This document shows, piece after piece, positions 24,220 to 33,713 of a stretch of DNA of 64,000 nucleotides (position 1 is the stretch's first letter; each line of letters begins with the position of its first letter). The translations under genes and the position numbers were made by a program. The notes under the pieces were generated by a model. It searched no databases and had not been told where the DNA came from. It saw only the letters and a program-made list of their open reading frames with translations. Location of the stretch: contig NZ_CANOOQ010000001.1 of NCBI RefSeq assembly GCF_947568225.1, forward strand, positions 744,001-808,000, given 5' to 3'. Origin of the DNA: Faecalispora anaeroviscerum. GTDB lineage: Bacteria; Bacillota; Clostridia; Oscillospirales; Acutalibacteraceae.

Positions 24220-25980
24220 TTAATTCGCTTGTGCGTAATAAGCCGCCATCATCTCAACCTGCTCTTTGGTAATGCCAAAACCGGCTAAAACAGCAGTCAG
24301 TTCAGAGTCTTTTTTCATAGTTTCAGACAGGAACTGAATTGTTTGAATACCAAGCTCGTTTGTTGCTTCTCCAGATACATCCTGAGAAAGGTCAATTACC
24401 TGATTTGCCTGCGGCTGAGCGGGGAGAGTGGTATCACCCACAGTGCCACTGATCTTTTCGGTTATGGATGCCGACAGCAGCTTCGGGATGGAATACAGTA
24501 TTGTACTGTTTACCTGACTCCCGTCCACAGCAGATTCTATGGTTATGCTGGATTGATCAATCTGATCAAATTCCTGCGGAAGATTTTCATTTTTCATCTG
24601 CTTTTGAATCTCGTGGTCGGGATCGTTCAAAGAAAGCACGTACTTTCCGACCAAGGTTTCAGAATCGAGGAAGGGAACCAACTTTGCTCCGGAATAATCC
24701 ACATTCACACCAATGTTTTTTGGCTCGCTTTCGCTCTTAATGTTTAACTGGATTTTACCAGTTTCTTCACCGGTTTTTGTGTTGGAGAAAAGAAAGCCGG
24801 ATTCCTGGTTAGACAGAAGTTCAACTGCGTATTTCTGCTCGGTGATTAAGTATATTAACTGCAACGCATCGCTTCCGTCCTTATATTCATAGGAATGAGC
24901 CAACAAAGCGCCGCTTTGCTCAACATAAGAAACCGCACTAAATGCGGAGGTGTCTGTTTCTAAGTTATTGGTGGGGAAAATCTCGTCAATCATTTCGCCA
25001 TATTTTTCTTTGGTAAGTGCTTCCTTAGCGGCTGATTTGTCGCTGCCGGACAACGAGGAGAAGAGGCTGTAATTGTCTGCCACAAAGCTGTACAGGTATT
25101 CGTCTTCTTTGGCAGCCTTAGCAATTGCTTTAAACATTTCCGCAGTCTGAGCCTCCGTCAGCGAGGCAGTCAGCTTTTGCCCCTGAACGGTTACTCCGTC
25201 AATCGTAATGCTCTGGTCGTTTTCTGCTTTTACTTGAGCGGTAGAAAGAGCATTCGCATACACTTCGGCAAGCTTGTCGAGACTGGTTTTCATTTTTGCC
25301 GAATCGTATTTCATATTCGCAAGGCTGCTGGGGTTTAATTGTGAAAGCGAATCTTCCCCTGGCAATAAATATTGTTCCAGAAGCTCTGGAATATGCACAT
25401 ACGTTTTCCCGTCCACATAAGAGAGTGAACTGACGGTCAGTTTTAATGCGGAAGGATCTGTTATGGTTACAGTAGATTGTGTCCCTTTTTCATTAATAAG
25501 TGTTTTTGCACTCATTTTCAGGGTGTTAAGATATTTAATAGTTTGCTGAACGGCAGAAGTCTGTTCCTCTGGAAGACCCATGCCCTTCAAAAACTGGTCT
25601 TCCATTTTCACATTCAACTGTACAGTGGAGTCCAGTGTTTTTGGTTTGGTGTAGGTTTGCAGAAGCTTAACGCTTTTGTCCATTCCGGCTACGATCTGGT
25701 CAGCGCTGGATTTTGCCGTTGCCAGCTCAATATTTTGAGCATATTTGGTTTTGCCCATAAGCAGCTGCGTAAAATCACGGTTAAAAAACAGCTTGCCAAC
25801 TGCAAACGTTCCAACAAGCAGAACCAATACTGCAATAACCGCAATCATTACAGGCTTGCGCTGTTTGGGCATTGGTGGATCGGCAGGGTTTTGTTCGGGG
25901 GAAGGGGTTTCTACGAGGGGAGTCTGTTCTAATAAAGACTCGTCATTTTCGGTGACACTGTCGCCAATGGTAGAAAACAT
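24220..25980 (-). CDS. Large membrane-anchored protein of unknown function
   Basis: A 586-aa protein. The first 45 residues are acidic and Pro-rich and presumably cytoplasmic; one transmembrane helix (about 47-66, VMIAVIAVLVLLVGTFAVG) follows, and the remaining 520 residues are exported. That region is rich in Ser/Thr/Lys/Gln and has an alternating pattern of amphipathic strands, with no Cys and no motif I recognise. The start at 25980 has AAGGAGTG upstream. It is monocistronic. The layout recalls clostridial exported proteins with an N-terminal anchor, but I assign no function. Confidence 0.8.
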   Translation of the reverse strand: MFSTIGDSVTENDESLLEQTPLVETPSPEQNPADPPMPKQRKPVMIAVIAVLVLLVGTFAVGKLFFNRDFTQLLMGKTKYAQNIELATAKSSADQIVAGMDKSVKLLQTYTKPKTLDSTVQLNVKMEDQFLKGMGLPEEQTSAVQQTIKYLNTLKMSAKTLINEKGTQSTVTITDPSALKLTVSSLSYVDGKTYVHIPELLEQYLLPGEDSLSQLNPSSLANMKYDSAKMKTSLDKLAEVYANALSTAQVKAENDQSITIDGVTVQGQKLTASLTEAQTAEMFKAIAKAAKEDEYLYSFVADNYSLFSSLSGSDKSAAKEALTKEKYGEMIDEIFPTNNLETDTSAFSAVSYVEQSGALLAHSYEYKDGSDALQLIYLITEQKYAVELLSNQESGFLFSNTKTGEETGKIQLNIKSESEPKNIGVNVDYSGAKLVPFLDSETLVGKYVLSLNDPDHEIQKQMKNENLPQEFDQIDQSSITIESAVDGSQVNSTILYSIPKLLSASITEKISGTVGDTTLPAQPQANQVIDLSQDVSGEATNELGIQTIQFLSETMKKDSELTAVLAGFGITKEQVEMMAAYYAQAN

Positions 25981-26165
25981 GGGAACACTCCTTAATAATA
26001 ATGTCACAAAAGATTATAATACCAACCGGATTATAGTATATTCTCTGACAGCACAATAGAGGAGAATATTGGCAATTTAGTCCAAAAATGACGTATTTTA
26101 ATAGAATCAGTCGATTTTTTCCTATTTTTATCTGTCCCCAACTTCTCGGCGGAATCAGCTATTAA

Positions 26166-28514
26166 TCAACCTATTCTCTTGACCATACGGTAAATGATCG
26201 TGATTACACACGCCGAAAAGATCATCATTACCGCAATAACCAGCAGCATCGGTGCGGTAAGGTCAACCAGAGAAAAGAAATCCTGAAACAACAGCATGGC
26301 GGTCAAAAATCCACCGACCATGGTGTAAAACAACACTTTGCGCAGGGTGTTGAATGGCAGGCAAATGCTCAGCAGGTTCATCAGGCCGGTAAAGCCGATG
26401 AGAATCACGCTGACGGTAGACACCTGATCGACCGAAAGGTGAAAGAAGGTACTGACCGGCATCACAATAATGATCGTGAGCGCCATGGCGAGCATGCCCG
26501 GCAAGGATTTTGTAATGATGTTGACGATGAATTTTCCCCGGACTCTGTCTTTGTTTGGTTCCATAGCCAGAAGGAAGGATGGTATGCCGATGGCGAACAG
26601 GTTAATCAGAGAAAACTGAATCGGCTGTAGGGGATAGTCATATGGCGCGAAGATAAAATAGATTGCGATAATGGCGGAAAAGAACGCTTTTACCAGAAAC
26701 AGGCAGGCGGAGCGCTGAAGGTTATTAATCGAGCGCCGCCCTTCGTGTACCACCTTGGGCAAAGAGGCAAAATTGGAATCCAGCAGTACCAGCTGAGAAA
26801 CCGTTCTGGCGGCGTCGCTTCCCGAGGCCATCGCAATACTGCAGTCCGCTTCTTTGAGGGCCAGAACATCATTGACGCCGTCGCCCGTCATCGCTACTGT
26901 ATGATTTGCTTTTTTCAGTATTTTGACTAAGTCTAGCTTTTGCTGAGGGGTCACGCGGCCGAAAACGGTGTAACGTTCGGCAGCTTCGGCCAGTGCTTCT
27001 GGTGTATCTAGAGTTGTTGCATCCACATAGCTGTCTGCGTTTTTCATGCCTGCTTTTTGGGCAATGTTCGCAACCGTAATTGGGTTGTCACCGGAAATCA
27101 CCTTGAGCGTAACGCCCTGCTCGGCGAAATACAGCAGAGTCTGCGGCGCCTCCGGCCTTATTTTGTCGCTGAACAACAGCAGAGCCATTGGTTCAAGCTC
27201 GGCAGGCAGCTCCTTGTCCTGAAAATTCCCGGCGGATTTTACGAGAAGCAGAACGCGCTGCCCACTTTGCGCACAGGAGTCAGCTTTACGCCGAATGTCT
27301 GAGGATTTGTCTGGCAAAAGAATCTCCGGAGCGCCAAGAATGAAAGATCCTTGATTTTCAAAAAAAGCGCCGCTCCATTTTTTGGCGGAGGAAAAAGGGA
27401 CTATTTCCTTGCAGCTCCAGCCGGGTGGAGAGCAATAGCTTTTTCGTACCGCGTTCATGGTTGGGTTGTTGTCCGGCAGTACGGCGGTTAGTGCGCATAG
27501 AGCAGTTTCCGCCTGTTCCTGTTCCGTTTCATTACAAAGCAGCAAATCGTCAAGCTGCAGGATGCCTTCGGTAATAGTGCCGGTCTTGTCCAGACAAAGA
27601 ACATCTACGCGAGCCAGCGTTTCGATACAGTATAATTCCTGAACAAGTGTTTTATGCGAGGCCAAACGAATTACGCTGACAGCCAGTACAACACTCGTCA
27701 AAAGCACCAGACCCTCCGGAATCATGCCGACCAGAGCGGCCACGGTGCTGACGATCGATTTCGAAAAACCGGTTTGCAGAATGTAATATTGCTTGTAAAA
27801 CAGAATTAACCCGACCGGCACAATCAGAATTCCGATCACCTGAATAATGCGGTTGATCCAAACCATGATTTCGGAATTCGGTTTTTTCAAGTATTTGGCG
27901 TCCTGCGAAATCTTTTCCGCATAATTTTCCTGGCCCACGTGCTCAACCTGGGCGTGGCAGGCGCCGCTGACTATAAAGCTACCGGAAAGCATCGTATCGC
28001 CCGTTTTTTTCAAAACAGGGTCCGTCTCGCCCGTCAGCAGGGACTCGTTCACCTCGCACTCACCGTTGCATAGGATACAGTCGGTGCAGATTTGGTTTCC
28101 CGCTTCCAAAAACAGAATGTCATCCAGAACTATGTCGCGGATTTCAATGGTCAGCTGTTCACCGTTTCGAATTACCCTGGCCTTGGGCTCGGCGATCAGG
28201 GCCAGGCGATCTATGGTTCGTTTGGCACGAATTTCCTGAAAAATTCCGATCAGCAGATTGCTGAGAATCACACCCATGAACAGCAGGTTCTTATAAGAGC
28301 CCACCAGCAAAATCAAAGAGGCCAAAACGGCATTTAATATGTTAAAGGGGGTTATAATGTTTTGCAAAACAATTTCTTTCACCGACTTGGTTTTTATGTC
28401 CGATTCCCCATTAAAAAGGCCCTGTTGACGCCGCTGGTCAATTTGTTCCTGCGTCAGTCCAGTTGAATAGTCGGGATGAAACCGTTCAAAATAAGATTGT
28501 GACGGTTCGGTCAT
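26166..28514 (-). CDS. P-type cation-transporting ATPase, CtpE-like
   Basis: A 782-aa P-type ATPase. Visible are the actuator motif LLTGETDPV, the membrane motif MIPEGLVLL, phosphorylation site CLDKTGTITEG (about residue 308), hinge MTGDGVNDVLALKEAD and about ten transmembrane helices. The PEGL membrane motif and overall shortness fit the branch containing mycobacterial CtpE, reported to take up Ca2+, rather than heavy-metal CPx pumps, for there are no N-terminal metal-binding domains. Direction and ion remain unproven. It is monocistronic. Confidence 0.9.
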   Translation of the reverse strand: MTEPSQSYFERFHPDYSTGLTQEQIDQRRQQGLFNGESDIKTKSVKEIVLQNIITPFNILNAVLASLILLVGSYKNLLFMGVILSNLLIGIFQEIRAKRTIDRLALIAEPKARVIRNGEQLTIEIRDIVLDDILFLEAGNQICTDCILCNGECEVNESLLTGETDPVLKKTGDTMLSGSFIVSGACHAQVEHVGQENYAEKISQDAKYLKKPNSEIMVWINRIIQVIGILIVPVGLILFYKQYYILQTGFSKSIVSTVAALVGMIPEGLVLLTSVVLAVSVIRLASHKTLVQELYCIETLARVDVLCLDKTGTITEGILQLDDLLLCNETEQEQAETALCALTAVLPDNNPTMNAVRKSYCSPPGWSCKEIVPFSSAKKWSGAFFENQGSFILGAPEILLPDKSSDIRRKADSCAQSGQRVLLLVKSAGNFQDKELPAELEPMALLLFSDKIRPEAPQTLLYFAEQGVTLKVISGDNPITVANIAQKAGMKNADSYVDATTLDTPEALAEAAERYTVFGRVTPQQKLDLVKILKKANHTVAMTGDGVNDVLALKEADCSIAMASGSDAARTVSQLVLLDSNFASLPKVVHEGRRSINNLQRSACLFLVKAFFSAIIAIYFIFAPYDYPLQPIQFSLINLFAIGIPSFLLAMEPNKDRVRGKFIVNIITKSLPGMLAMALTIIIVMPVSTFFHLSVDQVSTVSVILIGFTGLMNLLSICLPFNTLRKVLFYTMVGGFLTAMLLFQDFFSLVDLTAPMLLVIAVMMIFSACVITIIYRMVKRIG

Positions 28515-28667
28515 TTACTTTCATCCACCTTATGTTTTTTAACAGTATACCCTAAAGCGAAAAAAGGATCGGCTTCAATTCCTGAAAATTCAAAATTGCG
28601 TCATAATTTTTGTAGGAGTATCTAAAAAAACAAGATAGAGCATTTCTCCATTTAACGATTATGTGTC

Positions 28668-28695
28668 TTGTTGCAAATGGTATTTGTGGTATAAT
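28668..28695 (+). promoter_or_regulatory. Candidate promoter of the O-antigen ligase-like gene
   Basis: TTGTTG (28668-28673), 16-base spacer, TATAAT (28690-28695) with an extended -10 TGG upstream. Confidence 0.6.
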
Positions 28696-28847
28696 GGATG
28701 ATTAGTGAAGGTGAACAGAAAATGCGTTGTAATTTCACAATTCTGTGCAGGTGAATTTCTGCTGCAGAAAGAAAGGAGATTGATACCATTTTTAAGCAAG
28801 ACGCGTTCGATTTTATCTCTTTAAAATCGAGCAAGGATCTAAACGGC

Positions 28848-30017
28848 ATGCTAGTGCTATTTCTGACTATTTCTATTTTTCTACCGTTTTATGTCAGCAT
28901 GGCGGCTGTTTCAATCATTGCATTTATGACGGTTATCAATTACGAAAGACGAGCAGAGGCTTTTGGAGATCCGTATTCTATAGGAATTGTATTATTCTTT
29001 CTGTTTACTGGTTTCGTCGGGCAAGTATACAATAACCATATTGGAAGCGCTTATTCATTGTTTGCCGCGGCTCTTTTAGTATGTGGATTCTACATCCGTA
29101 GCTTTATGACGAAGCAGCTGTACGATCAGGCGATGGATACCGCCTGCCTGAGCAGTGTGGCATGTGCGGCGGTGGCGATATTTCAGAAGATTTCCACCTA
29201 CGCGACGAATCCTTCGTTTCGCCCGATTTCAACATTCATTAACGCAAACTACTATGCGACCATTATCGAATTTGTTGTTTTGATCGCAATTTATCGAATG
29301 ATTACCAATGCGCAGAACCGTCGGTTTTATATGATCGTGATCGCAAGCAACCTTGTGGGGCTTTACCTTTCAGCCAGCATGTCTGCCATCTTTTCTCTTG
29401 GCCTTGCGGTGCTGGTGTTCCTATTCCTGAAGGGAAAACGCAAAATGGCAACGATGATTGCCCTTGGCGGGATGCTCCTGGTAGTGTTCGGTTTGATTTT
29501 ACCGGAGCTGTTCCCCCGCATTGAGTTTATCGATCAATCGTGGGATCAACGGGTAAACATCTGGACGACTTCCATTAAGGGAATTCAGCATCATCCGTTC
29601 TTTGGTGAAGGCGCGGCAGCCTATCGTTTGGCCTGCGAGGAATATTTCGGCTACAAGACATATCACGCGCACAACCTGTATCTTGATACATTATTGAATT
29701 TTGGACTGGTCGGCGCAACAGTAATTACTGGATATGTGTATGTTCAGGCTAGAATTGTACTGGCTCGTTTCCGCGGTCGAATCTGCGGGAACATGAATGT
29801 CCTTCTGGCAGCCTGTTCCTGTGCTGTTTTGGTACACGGCTTTACGGATGTGACCATCTTCTGGGGACAGACCGCAATGCTTTTCCTTTTGATTTTTTCT
29901 TCCACCGGAATCAATGCCGTTTATGCGGGCGGAATCCTTCGCGTGCGTCAGCGTTTGGCGGCAGCCACCGGTTATTTGGAACAGTCGAATCAGGGTGCGG
30001 CTGTATTTAAAAATTAA
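28848..30017 (+). CDS. O-antigen ligase/polymerase-like (Wzy/WaaL family) membrane protein
   Basis: A 389-aa protein with about ten transmembrane helices. The large loop contains QRVNIWTTSIKGIQHHPFFGEG and YHAHNLYLDTLLNFGLVG, the signature region of the O-antigen ligase family (PF04932), which polymerises or transfers lipid-linked glycans. No glycan cluster surrounds it. The start is uncertain: ATG 28848 has AAGGA 11 bases upstream, but the frame is open further back and a stronger AAAGGAG lies 9 bases before an in-frame ATT at 28788 that would add 20 residues. Confidence 0.85.
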   Translation: MLVLFLTISIFLPFYVSMAAVSIIAFMTVINYERRAEAFGDPYSIGIVLFFLFTGFVGQVYNNHIGSAYSLFAAALLVCGFYIRSFMTKQLYDQAMDTACLSSVACAAVAIFQKISTYATNPSFRPISTFINANYYATIIEFVVLIAIYRMITNAQNRRFYMIVIASNLVGLYLSASMSAIFSLGLAVLVFLFLKGKRKMATMIALGGMLLVVFGLILPELFPRIEFIDQSWDQRVNIWTTSIKGIQHHPFFGEGAAAYRLACEEYFGYKTYHAHNLYLDTLLNFGLVGATVITGYVYVQARIVLARFRGRICGNMNVLLAACSCAVLVHGFTDVTIFWGQTAMLFLLIFSSTGINAVYAGGILRVRQRLAAATGYLEQSNQGAAVFKN

Positions 30018-30031
30018 TATTCTTTTTTGAG

Positions 30032-30064
30032 AAGGCCTCCGCTTGATGCGGGGGCCTTTTTTTG
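30032..30064 (+). terminator. Rho-independent terminator
   Basis: AAGGCCTCCGC pairs with GCGGGGGCCTT around TTGAT, followed by a long T run. Confidence 0.85.
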
Positions 30065-30157
30065 CGTGGTACACTGCACTCGTAAATACGAAAATCATCC
30101 TGCAAAATGGTCTAAAGCCAAATTCCGGGCATATCATTGAGAACGGGAGGGATGACA

Positions 30158-30850
30158 ATGAGCTTACCAGAAGAGTGCGGATTTTCGATGTGCGCTCTGG
30201 ATAAGAATTTCAGCAGCACCGGAACGGAAGTACTGACGGTAAAAATTGAGTACCCGAAATTCGAGCTTCCCGAATGCGGAAGGATGGAAACGATCATTAA
30301 CCGCTCCATCTGGGGGCAGGTCGAGTGCTTTTTTCACGATGCGGCGACAATCCTTTTTCGCCAGGCGGCCTGTGCACTGCACAACGCAACCCATACAGGG
30401 GATGATGATTCCTTCCACCCGTACGACGCCGTTTTGCACTATCACGTGACTGCCTGCAATCCGTGCTATATCAGCCTGTATCGGGATGCCTATGAGTACA
30501 CGGGAGGCGCACACGGCAACACCGTCCGCCGTTCCGACACGTGGTCGTTGAAGGCATGCAGGGCCGTGCAGGCATGTGATTTCTTTGGCCCGAAAACGAA
30601 CTTCCGAAAAGCGCTTCTGGATGAAATCCTGTTTCAAGCCGATGAAAACATGAGAAAATGCCCGGGTATCTATTTTGAAAATTACCGCAAGCTGATTACC
30701 CGGTATTTTAATCCCAACCGGTTTTATTTGACGGAGAATAGTGTGACTTTTTACTTTCAGCTGTATGAAATCGCGCCATATGTTTCCGGAATCGTTCTCT
30801 TTCCCGTGCCGTTCGATCAGCTGGAGTGCCCCCCGATTTGTCCGCAATAG
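30158..30850 (+). CDS. DUF3298/RsiV-like domain protein without signal peptide
   Basis: A 230-aa protein resembling the DUF4163/DUF3298 module found in the extracytoplasmic part of RsiV anti-sigma factors and in exported proteins. YEYTGGAHGNTVRRSDTWSL is the conserved core, followed by YFNPNRFYLTENSVTFYFQLYEIAPYVSG. Here neither signal peptide nor membrane segment is seen, and the protein has several cysteines, so it appears cytoplasmic. Start ATG 30158 has GGGAGGG six bases upstream. Function unknown. Confidence 0.8.
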   Translation: MSLPEECGFSMCALDKNFSSTGTEVLTVKIEYPKFELPECGRMETIINRSIWGQVECFFHDAATILFRQAACALHNATHTGDDDSFHPYDAVLHYHVTACNPCYISLYRDAYEYTGGAHGNTVRRSDTWSLKACRAVQACDFFGPKTNFRKALLDEILFQADENMRKCPGIYFENYRKLITRYFNPNRFYLTENSVTFYFQLYEIAPYVSGIVLFPVPFDQLECPPICPQ

Positions 30851-30852
30851 AG

Positions 30853-30895
30853 AAAAATCTTTGCCCCTGCCTGTGGTAATTGACCCGGCAGAGGG
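30853..30895 (+). terminator. Probable terminator
   Basis: TTTGCCCCTGCC can pair with GGCAGAGGGCA (one mismatch) around a 15-base loop, with a T-rich tail. Weaker than the others in the window. Confidence 0.5.
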
Positions 30896-30984
30896 CATTT
30901 CTCTTTGCTGGAAAAATCATGGAAAGGGGAAAGGTTTTATGCTATAATCATCTTAATAAATGATCAGGGGATGGGGGAGAAGAA

Positions 30985-31566
30985 ATGAATACCAAAGAAG
31001 AATTTGAAGAAATTTATACCGCCAATATTCACCGCAACGGCAGCAGAGAGTTGTTGGAGTGGCTTTCCACTACCGACTTTTTTACCGCGCCGGCAAGCAC
31101 AAAGTTCCATTGCGCCTGTCTGGGCGGGCTGGCGCAGCATAGCGTCAATGTGTACCGTGTAATGCGCGAAAAGCACTTCGAAGAGGGGAAAGATAATGAA
31201 GAAAGCTTCGCCATCTGCGGGCTTCTGCACGATGTCTGCAAGGCGCAGTATTATAAAACCTCTACGAAAAACGTGAAGAACGAAGAAACCGGTACATGGG
31301 AAAAGCGTCCGATTTATATGGTGGAGGACAGCTTCCCGTATGGGCACGGGGAGAAGTCTGTCTTTCTGATCGAACGCTTCCTGCGTTTGAAGCCCGCGGA
31401 GGCCGTGGCGATTCGCTGGCATATGGGCGGTTTTGACGATTCCGCCCGTGCTGGAAATTTCGCGATCAGCCTCGCTTATCAAAAATATCCGATTGCGGTA
31501 AAGCTGCATTTAGCAGATTTGGAATCGACCTACCTGCGCGAAAAAGGGACCTCATCCGCGCATTGA
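30985..31566 (+). CDS. HD-domain phosphohydrolase-like protein
   Basis: A 193-aa cytoplasmic protein with an HD fold: GLAQHSVNVYRVM gives the first His, CGLLHDVCKAQYY the HD pair, and GEKSVFLIERFLRLKPAEAVAIRWHMG the later His. The family cleaves phosphoester bonds of nucleotides or signalling molecules; the substrate here is unknown. ATG 30985 follows GGGGGAG. A promoter-like TGCTATAAT lies just upstream and guaB begins about 145 bases downstream. Confidence 0.85.
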   Translation: MNTKEEFEEIYTANIHRNGSRELLEWLSTTDFFTAPASTKFHCACLGGLAQHSVNVYRVMREKHFEEGKDNEESFAICGLLHDVCKAQYYKTSTKNVKNEETGTWEKRPIYMVEDSFPYGHGEKSVFLIERFLRLKPAEAVAIRWHMGGFDDSARAGNFAISLAYQKYPIAVKLHLADLESTYLREKGTSSAH

Positions 31567-31619
31567 CAAAATGTCCATGATTTTTCAGAGGATGCGGGGG
31601 ATTTTGTTGGACAAGCCTG

Positions 31620-31648
31620 TTTACATTGGTAGAAAATATGACTATAAT
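31620..31648 (+). promoter_or_regulatory. Promoter of guaB
   Basis: TTTACA (31620-31625), 17-base spacer, TATAAT (31643-31648). Confidence 0.75.
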
Positions 31649-31710
31649 ATTATCTAATTATAAAAATGAACCTGAATAGAAGTCTTAATGAAAAAGGAGT
31701 CGATCAATCT

Positions 31711-33219
31711 ATGGCTTATTACTTTGAAGAGCCTTCCCGCACGTTTAACGAATACCTGCTGATTCCGGGATATTCTTCTGCCGAATGTATTCCGGCGAAT
31801 GTTAGCCTGAAAACACCGGTTGTCAAATTTAAAAAGGATGAAGAGCCTGCACTTTCGATGAATATTCCGATGGTATCGGCAATCATGCAGTCTGTTTCAG
31901 ATGATAAAATGGCGATCGCTCTGGCGAAAGAGGGCGGTATTTCTTTTATTTATGGCTCTCAATCCATTGAAGAAGAGGCTGCCATGGTACAGCGTGTCAA
32001 AAACCATAAGGCCGGTTTTGTGGTAAGCGACTCCAACATTAAGCCGGATCTGACGCTTCAGGACATTCTGGATCTAAAAGAGAAAACCGGCCATTCCACG
32101 GTGGCTGTAACCGAGGACGGAACCGCTACCGGTAAGCTGCTAGGGATTGTTACCAGCCGTGACTACCGCGTCAGCCGTATGGATCCGGACACCAAGATTT
32201 CTGAATTCATGACGCCTTTCTCAAAGCTGGTATATGCCGAAAAGGGTGTTACCCTGAAAGAGACAAACAATATTATTTGGGATCACAAGCTGAACGCTCT
32301 GCCCATTGTGGATGAGAATCAGCATCTGGCCTATCTGGTATTCCGTAAAGATTATGCTTCGCATAAGGAGAATAAGCTCGAACTGCTGGATTCCCATAAG
32401 CGTTATGTTGTGGGGGCGGGGATTAATACCCGCGACTTTGCGGAGCGTGTTCCTGCTCTGATTGAGGCTGGCGCGGATGTTCTGTGCATCGATTCTTCCG
32501 AGGGCTTCTCTGAGTGGCAGAAGAAAACCATCGGCTGGGTTCGTGAGAACTATGGCGAGACGGTAAAGATTGGCGCCGGAAACGTGGTAGACAGAGAGGG
32601 CTTTTTGTATTTGGTGGAAAGCGGAGCTGATTTTGTTAAAGTTGGCATCGGCGGCGGTTCCATCTGCATCACCCGCGAGCAAAAGGGCATCGGCCGTGGC
32701 CAGGCTACCGCACTGATCGATGTGGCCAAGGCTCGTGACGAGTACTATGATAGAACCGGCATTTATGTACCGATCTGCTCCGACGGCGGCTTGGTCTACG
32801 ATTATCACATGACTCTGGCTCTGGCCATGGGAGCGGACTTCCTGATGATGGGCCGTTATTTTGCCCGCTTTGATGAAAGTCCGACCGGGAAAATCACTAT
32901 CGGCGGCAGCTATATGAAAGAATACTGGGGCGAAGGTTCAAACCGCGCTAGAAATTGGCAGCGCTACGATTTGGGAGGCGCCAGCAAGCTTTCTTTTGAA
33001 GAGGGCGTGGATTCTTATGTTCCTTACGCCGGTGCGCTAAAGGATAACGTAAACCTGACCCTCAATAAAATTCGTTCTACCATGTGCAACTGCGGCTCTC
33101 TGACCATTTCTGAGCTGCAAAAGAAGGCCAAAATCACCCTGGTTTCTTCAACCTCGATTGTGGAGGGCGGCGCTCACGACGTTGTACTGAAGGATACGGG
33201 AAACAATATCGTGAAATAA
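31711..33219 (+). CDS. guaB: IMP dehydrogenase
   Basis: A 502-aa enzyme oxidising IMP to XMP, the committed step to GTP. The TIM barrel is interrupted by two CBS domains (about 95-215). The catalytic Cys lies in GGGSICITREQKGIGRGQ, and SDGGLVYDYHM binds the phosphate. The active-site flap is around GSNRARNWQRYDLGG. Start ATG 31711 follows AAAAAGGAG; an in-frame ATG at 31666 lies only 18 bases past the promoter and lacks a ribosome site. Monocistronic, closed by a strong terminator. Confidence 0.94.
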   Translation: MAYYFEEPSRTFNEYLLIPGYSSAECIPANVSLKTPVVKFKKDEEPALSMNIPMVSAIMQSVSDDKMAIALAKEGGISFIYGSQSIEEEAAMVQRVKNHKAGFVVSDSNIKPDLTLQDILDLKEKTGHSTVAVTEDGTATGKLLGIVTSRDYRVSRMDPDTKISEFMTPFSKLVYAEKGVTLKETNNIIWDHKLNALPIVDENQHLAYLVFRKDYASHKENKLELLDSHKRYVVGAGINTRDFAERVPALIEAGADVLCIDSSEGFSEWQKKTIGWVRENYGETVKIGAGNVVDREGFLYLVESGADFVKVGIGGGSICITREQKGIGRGQATALIDVAKARDEYYDRTGIYVPICSDGGLVYDYHMTLALAMGADFLMMGRYFARFDESPTGKITIGGSYMKEYWGEGSNRARNWQRYDLGGASKLSFEEGVDSYVPYAGALKDNVNLTLNKIRSTMCNCGSLTISELQKKAKITLVSSTSIVEGGAHDVVLKDTGNNIVK

Positions 33220-33263
33220 AAATCAATTTTTGGCTGGGGTGGAGACATGCTTCCGCTCCCATA

Positions 33264-33298
33264 AAAAAACACTGTACCATTTTGGTACAGTGTTTTTC
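33264..33298. terminator. Bidirectional terminator after guaB
   Basis: AAAAACACTGTACC pairs with GGTACAGTGTTTTT around ATTTT; A and T runs on both flanks serve the convergent small genes as well. Confidence 0.9.
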
Positions 33299-33299
33299 C

Positions 33300-33461
33300 T
33301 TACAGGGGTTGTTCGGGGCGATAAAAATCGTCTTTAAACGGAAAGGGAAGAAACGTTGTTTCTTCCGAAGTCTGTGAGATTGGTTTCAGCGGGTCATCGC
33401 AGATTTCTTCTTCCAGAAAGGGTTGGCTCCAGGGGACTTCGGGCGGCAGAATCATCGTCAT
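33300..33461 (-). CDS. Small acidic protein, unknown
   Basis: A 53-aa Pro- and acidic-residue-rich protein (MTMILPPEVPWSQPFLEEEI at the start). Its ATG at 33461 overlaps the stop of the preceding gene (ATGA) and a GGGGG ribosome site precedes it, so it is very likely translated by coupling. No family recognised. Confidence 0.6.
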   Translation of the reverse strand: MTMILPPEVPWSQPFLEEEICDDPLKPISQTSEETTFLPFPFKDDFYRPEQPL

Positions 33462-33634
33462 CGGTCCCCCTGCGTCAGATTGTCGGCATAGCTGCACAAG
33501 CTATCAAAGGAATTAACGCCGCCGGGGCGCTGGCTGATGGCCGAACGCACGTGTTCCGGAAGAGACTCAAAGTAATGCTTGGCCGCTGGGTCATCCTTCA
33601 TCAAAGCATATAAATCAGGGTACTTTTTCTCCAT
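33458..33634 (-). CDS. Small conserved-looking protein, unknown
   Basis: A 58-aa soluble protein (MEKKYPDLYALMKDDPAAKH at the start, then a helical FESLPEHVRSAI segment). AGAGGTG lies six bases before the ATG at 33634. It overlaps the next small gene by four bases, a two-gene unit. The pattern suggests a compact helical protein of the spore-former type, but I recognise no family. Confidence 0.68.
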   Translation of the reverse strand: MEKKYPDLYALMKDDPAAKHYFESLPEHVRSAISQRPGGVNSFDSLCSYADNLTQGDR

Positions 33635-33713
33635 AAAATTCACCTCTGATTTATTTTGCACTGATTTTCATAAAAATTTCAGGTAAGCATAGGAAATTTT
33701 AGAAAAAATTGTA

